NCBI GenBank assembly: GCA_029582165.1
Contig: CM055868.1
Location: 18,348,391-18,412,390 of the forward strand
Reading direction: 5' to 3'
DNA length: 64,000 bases
Source of the DNA: Portulaca oleracea
Lineage: Eukaryota; Streptophyta; Magnoliopsida; Caryophyllales; Portulacaceae
Both the position numbers and the translations under genes were made by a program. Within the stretch, counting starts at the first letter, position 1; each line of letters starts with the position of its first letter. Below the pieces are notes generated by a model. That model made no database searches and had not been told where the DNA came from. It saw nothing but the letters and a program-made list of their open reading frames with translations. This document shows, one piece after another, positions 56,015 through 64,000 of this stretch.

Positions 56015-57464
56015 TAATAAGTGAATATTTTATAGTATTTAACTTGTATATTTTAACCAATTTTGAAACTTAATTTAGTGTTTTTATATCAAATTTCTAT
56101 AATATTCTTCACTTGGTCGAGAATTGGTTTATATAGCAGAAATTGATTAAACTCCCCTAAAAAGAAAAGAAATAGAGAAGAATATTGAAGAAATGGAGAA
56201 GAAACTAAAAAGGAGGAAGAGTATTGAAAGGAAGACGAGGAATTGAGCCAAAATTGAAAGTAAGAGAAGAAAGAAGAAATAGGTCAAACTCCAAGCAACT
56301 TCACGGCCTGGGCCCACGGCAATATCACGGCCCAACACCAAACGTCAATAGCAGCCTGCAAACGTCCCCCCAGCAGCGTGCCTTCACCACCTCGCTAGTG
56401 CCTGACATTGCAGCAGCACAACAACAACGTAAAAACGCTGGCAACGTGGTCACCAGCGGCAACATTAACGATAAGTCGAACTACACGCTGGCAGCGGCTG
56501 TTACCCGTTGGCCGCGTCTCGGCCGTCTCGTATAAAAGCTAAGCTTCACCGGTCAATTAAGCGACCCAATTTTCACCAGTTTATTTTCCACCGTTCAGTT
56601 ATAGGGTTTTGTTATATTTTCCTCCCTTTGGGGAGTCGTTCGAGTAGATTAGGAACAAAAGAGGAGGAGAAGAAGATCGAATCGAGTGACACGAAGAGAT
56701 CGAATTCGACGACTTGGATGTTTGGTTTATTCTCTATTTTTCTTATGTTTTGTTATTCATTTTTCGTTATTGTTTTCCTAGTTTTTCATTATCAAGAGTA
56801 CTTAGATTCCTCGTTTAGGGGATAAACTCGATGTTTCTTTATTAATTTATAATGTGTGATTTCAGTTTTAGGTTTTAATACAGTTATTTAATTTCCGTGT
56901 TTTGTTTGTCATAGCTAAGTGATTGATCACCTCCTACTTGGTTTAGATTCTTAATATCAAAACGAAAGTTTGTATTTCGAATTGGAAAGACGAAGATTGA
57001 ATAAGCTTGAAAACAGTTAGAAATAACAGATTCTTGCTTAGGGTCATTTATAATAAGTTCTTATCTATGATTAGATTAAATAGCCATGAATGAAAATAGG
57101 TGTTTAGTTTAATCACTGTAACTCACCTGGAATCGAAAGATTGTTATGATAGGCCCTAGAAAGATTATAGACCCTAAAACTACCTATACAACCTTAACTA
57201 GAATCACCTCTTAATTGATTGATTAACTAGAGTGGACTCCCCTAAACTCCCTTAATTATCTGTTAAAACATATAAAGATTGTTTCTTCCCTTATTATTCC
57301 CTTAATTCTCTTATTCACCCAACCTATTTGATCGACCTAGCGTCATTTGTAGTGAACTAGTTTAGTGCGTAGTTGAACACGAGTCCCTGAGAGAGAATGA
57401 CATTTATATACTACTCAGACCTGTACACTTGTGGTAGACACCTTACACGTTATAGGACCTATCA
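56015..57464 (+). repeat. Athila-like element, 5' LTR
   Basis: TAATAAGTGAATATTTTATAG (first G mutated) to TATAGGACCTATCA. TATA box at 56531 (TATAAAAG). GCTGGCAGCGG/TTGGCCGCGTC words lie just upstream. Confidence 0.8.
56531..56538 (+). promoter_or_regulatory. TATA box, 5' LTR
   Basis: TATAAAAG; the same position is kept in the 3' LTR at 61726. Confidence 0.75.
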
Positions 57465-57470
57465 AGTTTT

Positions 57471-57488
57471 TTGCGCCGTTGCCGGGGA
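57471..57488 (+). other. Primer-binding site, tRNA-Asp type
   Basis: TTGCGCCGTTGCCGGGGA, one base off the TGGCGCCGTTGCCGGGGA site common in Athila elements. Confidence 0.85.
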
Positions 57489-57603
57489 TTTGCTTCCCCA
57501 ATTTCCATTAGACGAACACACTCTGGTTGACTATGTTTTTATTACTTTACTTAAAACTCTAAAAAATCAAATAATAATTAAAAAAATTTAAAAATCCAAA
57601 AAT

Positions 57604-58780
57604 ATGGCACTAGTTTATTTTCCTCAATGGGCACGTGAGTTATATTGGAGTTATTATGAGCGCTTATTTGCTTTTCTTTTTCAAAGTGAAATTATGATTG
57701 GAAAACATGAAACTCTTGATATTATTTTCGAAGGTGTGAATATAGAGACCCGTAATCTTTTGAATTATTTTGGTTTTCCTTAAAAATTCGTTGATGAAGC
57801 TTAGAATTTACTTGAATTGCTCAAACGTGATGCATATGATTTTGAAATTTCTAATCGTGCAATTGAGTACTTTAATCCTTGTGCATTTCATGCTAAGTCC
57901 TACATCCAATCTCATAATTCAGTTACTTGTGATTTTATGTCTTTGTTCTGAACATGATGATTCTGCTTGCCCTAGGGTTGCTAAAGTAACTGACTTGATG
58001 GACTTGTCGCAGGGCGTTGACAGTAGTTCAAAATTTTCCTAATTTAATTATGGAAAATGTGATGATAGCAAGTCCCTCTCCCCTTTAGAAGCCAGTCTAG
58101 ATGATTCTCCTTATCCTAGTTTACCTGAAAACACTATTGATGGTGTTCTTGATTTTCATGATACTCCCTTGCCTTTTTCTTAGTCGACGAGGTATGAGGT
58201 CAGTGAACCTTTTGGGTTAGATACTAGGTATGAAGATGATTTTCATCATGATTATGTTTATATTATTTATGAGGAACCAAGCGAGAAGGTTGATAATGAA
58301 TTAAATTTTTCTAACAAAGACCCTGATAATATTGTACTCTCTTATTCCAATGATTTATTCCATGCTTCTATTCCCTTTTCACCATCTTCAGTTTCACCAG
58401 AAACCAATGAGGAACCCATACCTGATGAAAATACCTTTGATGTTCATGCTAATGTAGGATATGAGGTTAATTATTATGAAACTAACAATATCATTGATGA
58501 GTCGTCCTTAGGTAAATTTAGAGGTTATGACCCATCCCTTGATCCATATTGGACATACCTAGAGGACATTCGTAGAAAATTCTTGTGGACCATATATTTT
58601 GATTCTTTTGATTTTTCTAGTGAATTTGATTTATTAAAGAGAGCGTTACTAATATTTTATTGTATAAGTTTCCAATGGCTCTTTTATCTACTAGCCTGCA
58701 AAGCACATAAAGAAGAGTTTGACAAGCTACTAAGGACGTTGACGGCATCCGGAACAAAGACCCGAATCTTGACCTTTTGA
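57604..58780 (+). pseudogene. Single ORF of the Athila-like element (gag-like, unknown)
   Basis: From ATG 57604 (MALVYFPQWARELYWSYYER) the frame is nearly open for about 390 codons, with stops at 57781, 57802, 58041 and 58182 and one shift near 57948, ending at TGA 58778. The N-terminal third (IIFEGVNIETRNLLNYFGFP, AWNLLELL-like) resembles gag-type proteins seen repeatedly in plant genomes. A possible metal motif (CDFMSLFCSEHDDSACP) lies near 57930-57980. A long acidic Ser/Pro/Asp/Glu middle follows. The C-terminus has a hydrophobic segment (ALLIFYCISFQWLFYLLAC) and FDKLLRTLTASG. No protease or pol. The function is not known to me; a particle or RNA-binding role is inferred. Confidence 0.6.
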
Positions 58781-61253
58781 CTAAGTTTAGTTTAATTTTT
58801 AGAACTCTTAATTTCTCCTTTGTTTTTCTTAATTTAATTTTAAATTTTAAATTGAGTATTTGGTTATTTGGATTTTAAGGTCCTAATTTTGTTAGTTTGC
58901 TTGATTTAAAATGAAGGGAAAAACTAAAGAGAAATGCGGCTGAGGAGAAAAACACCGGTGCTGCCTCAAAATCGCGATACTGGCCAGATATATAAACGCT
59001 AGCAGCGCCTCATGAGTCGCTGTCCGCGTCTCACACAGAAAGAAAAAAATAGTGAACAAGGCAAACGCTGGGAGCGTCTGTAAACCAAGGGCAGCGTTTC
59101 TGGTATTGTTGAATTTCATTCTATCCCTCTTTCTTCTCAGTATTCAAAACCCCTAGATTCTTGAGTTACTTGTTAAATTGTTTATTACACCGTTGTTCTT
59201 ACTCAAGAATATCACTATACTTTCTTGAGTTTGATTTTGATACTTACAATTTTCCGTAACTTTCCCCTCTCACCTATGTCCTTCGCATTGAGGACAATGC
59301 TAGGTTTAAGCATGGGGGTGTATATACTGCGTATATTTGTTTCTTTTTTTATTTTCGTTTTAGTTTCGTGTTTTTCTTTCAAATTTTTGCTTGTTTTTTC
59401 TTTTGAGTTTTAGTTGATTTCTTTTTCTTTTCTTTTCTTTTCCTTTGAATCTCTGTGTTTAAGTGTGTTTCGTTTGATTTTTTTTTTCTAATTTTAGATT
59501 AGGTAAACCTGCATTCACCTAGTTGCATTAGTTAGAGCATATTAGATTTTCTTTTCTTTTTTTTTCTTATTTTGTATGTTCTTTTTCTTTTGCATCAAAA
59601 ATTTAGAAAAATCACGAAAAAATAAAAAAAATCAGAAAAAGCCAAAAAAAATTAAAAAACAAGAAAAACCAAAAAGAAAAATTGGATAGGATTAGGATTA
59701 ATAATATGGAACACCTTCGGTGATGATTTGTAAACTAACTTGACTCTTAGTTTGTCTCGCTTCACCTTGAAAAGTTTGGTTCATAACTAAAAAGTTTTTG
59801 AAATTGTTTCTGCAAATCTTTTGATTTTGAGTCAAGTTATCAAAGGTGTGTTTAACTGATCTGACTATTTTAGTATGTGTAAATAAGTGTGCCGCAAATC
59901 TTTGGGCTAGGTTTAGTTGATTGTGCAATATCCCGTGAGTCCACATTGCCTAAAATTATGGATTGATCATTTTTATAAATTTCTTTTATTTTATGAGTGA
60001 CTCCACCATTAGTTGCACCTCTAGAAATTGTTTTGCATCTTGCTTAAGACTGCATCTTTTCATTGCACGTTGTGACAAGATGATTGAGGCATTCATTTTT
60101 ATTTTGTTGAACTACATAACCAAAGAGCCTCCCTAACAATATCATTACCGTTCTTTAGCCCCGCTTAGCCTTTCATTACCTTTCTTTTTGTAATGAAACC
60201 CTGACGATACAAGCCTTGACCTTTATTAATTTCTACCCTTTGCCTTGCTTGGATGTGTGAGATTTCATTATTCCGGGAGCGAAAATTGGTTCAATGTTGC
60301 TGTGAATTGAATTGAGATATTGGGGTGTAGTTTTGATTTTAATTGAATTGGGACACATTACATATCCCAATTATTTTGAGTTATCCAATTGGTTATGATG
60401 TTCTTTTGACATATATTATGGTCAAAGCTATGCTTATATGTTTTTGTTCTCCTTTGACCCCCCACCAAAAAGAGAAGTAGTAAAATAAAAAAAAACGAAA
60501 TTTCAAGAAGGAAAAGGGTGATTAGGGAGATTCAATTGAAAGTTCTGACCTAGTTGTAAAATTTGATGAGGTGTTTGATATCAATGAGGGAGAAAAGTGA
60601 GTTCCCTGCACAAATTAAGCAAGAAGGTGAGTTGAGAGCAGTTTTTGTTGAGAATCAATCCATGCATGGCCCTTTAACTCCTCATACCCAAAGTTTACCA
60701 CTCCTTTCCCCGAACCTAAGCCTCATTACAACCCTAAAAGTCCTCTTGATTGTCACTTGTGTATTTGCATACTAGCAGTGGAGAGCAAGATTCTTACCAT
60801 TTCTATAGTGGGTTGCTTCTTTTGGTCTGAGTATGAGAAAAACCAAAATACATATTCAAATTTGAGTGTTAGAGTGTTCAATTTCTATCCTAAAGTGAGG
60901 TTTTCTCTTTTGACTGGCATATGTCTATAACCAACCGCGCATATTTGCATTTATCTTAAGACTGCTGGCGGCTTTTTGCATTTGAAATACTTATTCTCCT
61001 TCTTTGGTTTCCAAAACTTATTCCTTTCTATTTCGCACTGTTTTTGCTCTCTTCTAGATTGATCTTGGAGTTTGTTTGATGGACTGATATGTGTTTGATT
61101 AGTTAGCCTGAGGGGGCGTTTAATTTTGGTTTTAACCCATTTACTAACCCATGTCAATTCTCTTTCTCCTTGTCCGTTTTTCCTGTTTGAGCCTTTCTCC
61201 TCTTTTTGAGTTTGACTTGCTTGAGGACAAGTAAGAGCTATGCATGAGGGATT
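58781..61253 (+). other. Long non-coding 3' region of the Athila-like element
   Basis: Homologous to 31441-34268. It holds CGCTAGCAGCG-like words (58940-59100), a CTTTCTTCTCAG pyrimidine tract (59128), ATTGAGGACAATG with TTTAAGCATGGGGG (59288-59319), an A-rich stretch (59600-59680), GGAACACCTTCGGTG (59707) and the CTTGCTTGAGGACAAG stem before the polypurine tract. No conserved reading frame. Confidence 0.65.
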
Positions 61254-62601
61254 TGACAAGTGAGTATTTTATAGTATTTATTAGGTATTTAACTTGTATA
61301 TTTTAACCAATTTTGTAACTTAATTTAGTGTTTTGCAGAAATTGGTGAAACTCCCCTAAAAAGCAAAGAAATAGAGAAGAATATTGAAGAAATGGAAACG
61401 AAATTAAAAGGGAGGATGAGTATTGAAAGAAAGATGAGGAATTGAGCCAAAACTGAAAGTAAGAGAAGAAAGAGCAAATAGGCCTAATTCCAAGCAACGT
61501 CATGGCCTGGGCCCACAACAATATCACGGCCAAAGCCTAACGCCAAGAATAACCCGCAAACGTCCCTCCACGCCTTGCCTTCATGCCTCGCCAATACCGA
61601 CATCACAAAGAACATCGGCAGAATGTAAAAACGTTCGCAGGTGTTCACCAGCGGCAACATTAGCGGCAAGTCGAACTACACGCTGGCAGCGGCTAATACC
61701 CGCTGGCCGCGTCTCGACCGTTTCCTATAAAAGCCAATCTCTGCCGCTCAATTAAGCGACCCAGTTTTCATCAGTTTATTTTCCGCCGTTATGTTATACG
61801 GTTTCTTGTATTTTCCTCCCTTCGAGGAGTTGTTCTAGTAGATTAGGAACAAAAGAGGAGGAGAAGGAGATTGAATCGAGTGACACGAAGAGATCAAATT
61901 CGACGACTTGGATGTTTGGTTTATTCTCTATTTTTCTTATGTTTTGTTATTCAGTTTTCGTTATTTCTTTCCTAGTTTTTATTATCATGAGTACTTAGAT
62001 TCCTCGCTTAAGGGACAAATTCGATGTTTCTTGATTAATTTATGGTGTGTGATTTCGATTTTAGGTTTTAATACAATCGTTTAATCTCCGTGTTTTGTCT
62101 GTCATAGTAAGTGATTGATCTCCTCTTACTTGGTTTAGATTCTTAATATCAGAACGAAAGATTTTTTTTTTTTTGAATTGGAAAGACGAAGATTGAATAG
62201 GCTAGAAAACAGCTAGAAATAATGGTTTCTTGCTTAGGGTCAATTACAATAAGATTTTATCTTTGATTATCATAAATAGCCATGAAAATAGGTGTTTAGT
62301 TTAATCAACGTAACTCACCTTGAATCAAAATATTGTTGTGATAGGTCCTAGAAAAATTATAGACCCCGACTCTACCAATACAATCTTAACTGGAATCACC
62401 TCTTGATTGATTTATTAACTAGAGTGGACTCCCCTAAACTCCATTAATTATTTGTTAAAACCTATAAAGATTGTTTCTTTCTTTATTATTCCCTTAATTC
62501 TCTTATTCACCCAACCTATTTGAGCGACCTAGCATCCTTTATAGTGAACTAGTTACAACGACATTTATATACTACTCAGACCCGTACATTTGTAGTAGAC
62601 A
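61254..62601 (+). repeat. Athila-like element, 3' LTR (3' end missing)
   Basis: TGACAAGTGAGTATTTTATAG to GTAGTAGACA. Matches 56015-57440. The last ~25 bp found in the 5' LTR (through ACGTTATAGGACCTATCA) are absent. TATA box at 61726. Confidence 0.8.
61726..61733 (+). promoter_or_regulatory. TATA box, 3' LTR
   Basis: TATAAAAG preceded by GCTGGCCGCGTCTCG. Confidence 0.7.
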
Positions 62602-63736
62602 TGATAAGTGATTATTTTATAGTTATTTTTAGGGCTCAAACACATGTACTTCATGCTTTTTATTCCAGGAATTCCATGTTTTTAAACCCATTTATGTGAT
62701 TTCTTCATTTGGTTTCGAGATTGGTGCATTTTGTAGGGATTAATGAAAATACACCTAAAATCATGAAGATTTGGAGGAAAAAAGGAGAAATATGAAGAAA
62801 TTAAAAAAAAAAAAGATGAAAGAGAAGAAAAATGAAGGAAGAGAATGGCCCAAAGTAACAAGGCCCAACCCAAATTTGGCGGATGATAGAAACGTTGCCA
62901 GCACCCTCTGGGCGCTGCCAGCGTCCTGGCAGAGCTTTCATATGGTGTAGAAAATCTTGAAAGCTGCCCGTGTAAACCAAATGCTGCCAGCGTACGGACA
63001 CCGAGAACAAGCCTTTTACGCCAAACGCTGCCAGCACCTATAGGCATGCTGCTAGTGCTCCCTGCCCTAACCGAGCCTTATAAAAGGCCTTCTCGTCCAG
63101 CCGTTGAGAAACAACCAAGTTTTTAGAGAGCAAGCTTTAGAGAGTAGTTTTTTAAATGGTTTTCTTTCATAAAAGTTTAGTTCTTAGGATTGTTAGTAGT
63201 TTTTAGATTATTGTAAAGTCACTGAAGAGAAGAAGAAGATCGATTCGGGTAACACGAAGAGATCGAGTCCGCCACTTTAGACAATCGGTTACTTCTATTT
63301 TGTCTATGCTTTTCACTTCTAATCCAGTTTGTGTGACGTTAGTTTCTAGAATTATGAGTAGCTAATTAAATACCTTTGTTTAGGGGATAAACTCGATGTC
63401 TTTCGATATATTTTGAATACAATCTCGATGTAAAGATATTCTTTTTAATCGTTTAATCTTCGTAATTTATCTGTCATAGTAAAATTTGGCTAACCACCTT
63501 TTGCTTGGTACTAGATTCTTAATAACATAACGAAAGTTTGAATTTTGAATTGAAAAGACGAAGATTGAATAGGCTAGAAAACAATTAGACATAATAGTTT
63601 CTTGCTTAGGGTCAATTATAATCAGTTCTTATCTTTAATTAGGTTAAATAGCAAGGATAGTCTAATCATAGTAACTCACTTCAAATCGAAAGGTTGTTGT
63701 GAAAGGCCCTAGAAAGGTTAATTATAGACTCCGAAT
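62602..63736 (+). repeat. Second family of Athila-like LTR, partial
   Basis: Starts TGATAAGTGATTATTTTATAG. U3 differs from the neighbours and carries GCTGCCAGCG words (62890-63050) and TATAAAAG at 63079. The R-U5 part is homologous (TTTAGGGGATAAACTCGATG; GACGAAGATTGAATAGGCTA). It loses similarity after ATAGACTCCGAATCC, so it is truncated at about 63736. Confidence 0.65.
63079..63086 (+). promoter_or_regulatory. TATA box of the third LTR family
   Basis: TATAAAAG following the GC-rich words. Confidence 0.65.
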
Positions 63737-64000
63737 CCTTTTATCGCTTTACACCTGTGGACATTTTTCCTCGCCGTTCGGGCTTCCGAACGTCCACATG
63801 GATTGGGGTGTGATTTAATGATTCGTGTTGGGGTTTGAACATTTGAAAAAGACTCTTTAAGGGATTTTTATTTGTACATTTCAGGAATAATATTTATAAA
63901 ATCACTTTCCCTTGTGCTTTTAATGAGTCATTAAATTAAACCTTTCAAGATTGAACATCCACTTGTTCCAAACTCTTTTAAATTTAACCTAATTTGCTCA
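63737..64000. other. Unassigned right edge
   Basis: 264 bp unlike the preceding LTR. A short inverted pair GTGGACATTTTTCC and TCCGAACGTCCACATG brackets TCGCCGTTCGGGCTTCCGA near 63752-63800, which could fold. Element identity not determined. Confidence 0.3.

Larger units (their letters stand above)
56015..62601 (+). mobile_element. Athila-like non-autonomous LTR element
   Basis: 5' LTR 56015-57464, tRNA-Asp-type primer site 57471-57488, one decayed ORF 57604-58780, a long non-coding region, polypurine tract (about 61243-61253), 3' LTR 61254-62601. The primer site and the LTR layout are those of Athila, but protease, RT, RNase H and integrase are absent, so it must be a non-autonomous (LARD or gag-only) relative. 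It lies in the Ogre pol. The 3' LTR lacks its last ~25 bp where another LTR begins. Confidence 0.75.

Noticed and set aside
1..64000. CRISPR array, prokaryotic operon or phage
   Set aside because: No evenly spaced repeat-spacer pattern and no prokaryotic gene organisation. Repeats are explained by LTRs, MITEs and Helitrons.
1..64000. tRNA genes
   Set aside because: The only tRNA-like matches are short primer-binding sites next to LTRs (17943, 24278, 42571, 46889, 57471).

Overview
The window is plant nuclear DNA, almost certainly from an angiosperm and probably a dicot. It is AT-rich and has no intact host gene, no tRNA gene and no functional rRNA gene. Nearly all of it can be assigned to transposable elements: Helitrons, fold-back MITEs, Ty3/gypsy LTR elements of the chromovirus, Tat/Ogre and Athila-like types, a Ty1/copia-like solo LTR and a Cassandra TRIM. 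Coding remnants carry stops and frameshifts. The density and nesting suggest heterochromatin, possibly pericentromeric. The species cannot be named from sequence alone.

Layout. (1) 1-15.4 kb: AT-rich DNA with minus-strand Helitrons (3' CTAG termini at 472, 1545, 5383). Helitron B holds exons resembling the zinc-ribbon domain of replication protein A. A tandem array of Helitron 5' termini alternates with TTA microsatellites (5.87-7.72 kb). There are several fold-back elements (629-1190, 7.7-9.0 kb, 9838-10158, 13.76-14.59 kb) and a solo LTR with perfect AACCC duplications (8199-8848). (2) 15.4-18.1 kb: integrase remnant, an LTR and, after it, a primer site. (3) 18.1-22.3 kb: a Tat-type LTR, 5' leader and decayed gag. 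(4) 22.3-31.4 kb: a reverse-oriented LTR-like sequence split by a full-length chromovirus (22911-30723, TSD TGTGG). (5) 31.4-36.0 kb: the 3' part and LTR of an Athila-like element. (6) 36.0-45.2 kb: a second Tat LTR, split by a minus-strand chromovirus (36941-43838, TSD CATAA) and a solo LTR (44230-45099). (7) 45.2-56.0 kb: an Ogre/Tat element with LTR, tRNA-Arg-type primer site, gag, protease, RT, RNase H and archaeal-type RNase H. It is interrupted by two MITEs, a solo LTR and a Cassandra TRIM whose LTR contains 5S rRNA-derived sequence. (8) 56.0-62.6 kb: an Athila-like non-autonomous element with two LTRs, a tRNA-Asp-type primer site and one decayed non-pol ORF. (9) 62.6-63.7 kb: a third LTR of that kind.

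How the parts relate. The elements form nested layers whose order can be read from target-site duplications. The observations most worth following are: arrays of GC-rich near-palindromic words in the U3 of several different LTR families just upstream of their TATA boxes; pol reading frames that run on into the 3' LTR of both chromoviruses; an RY/G-box cluster in the Ogre LTR; the Helitron 5'-end/TTA array; and the single-ORF Athila-like element with a second, internal polypurine-like signature. All assignments come from reading the sequence and remembered family hallmarks; no database search was run.
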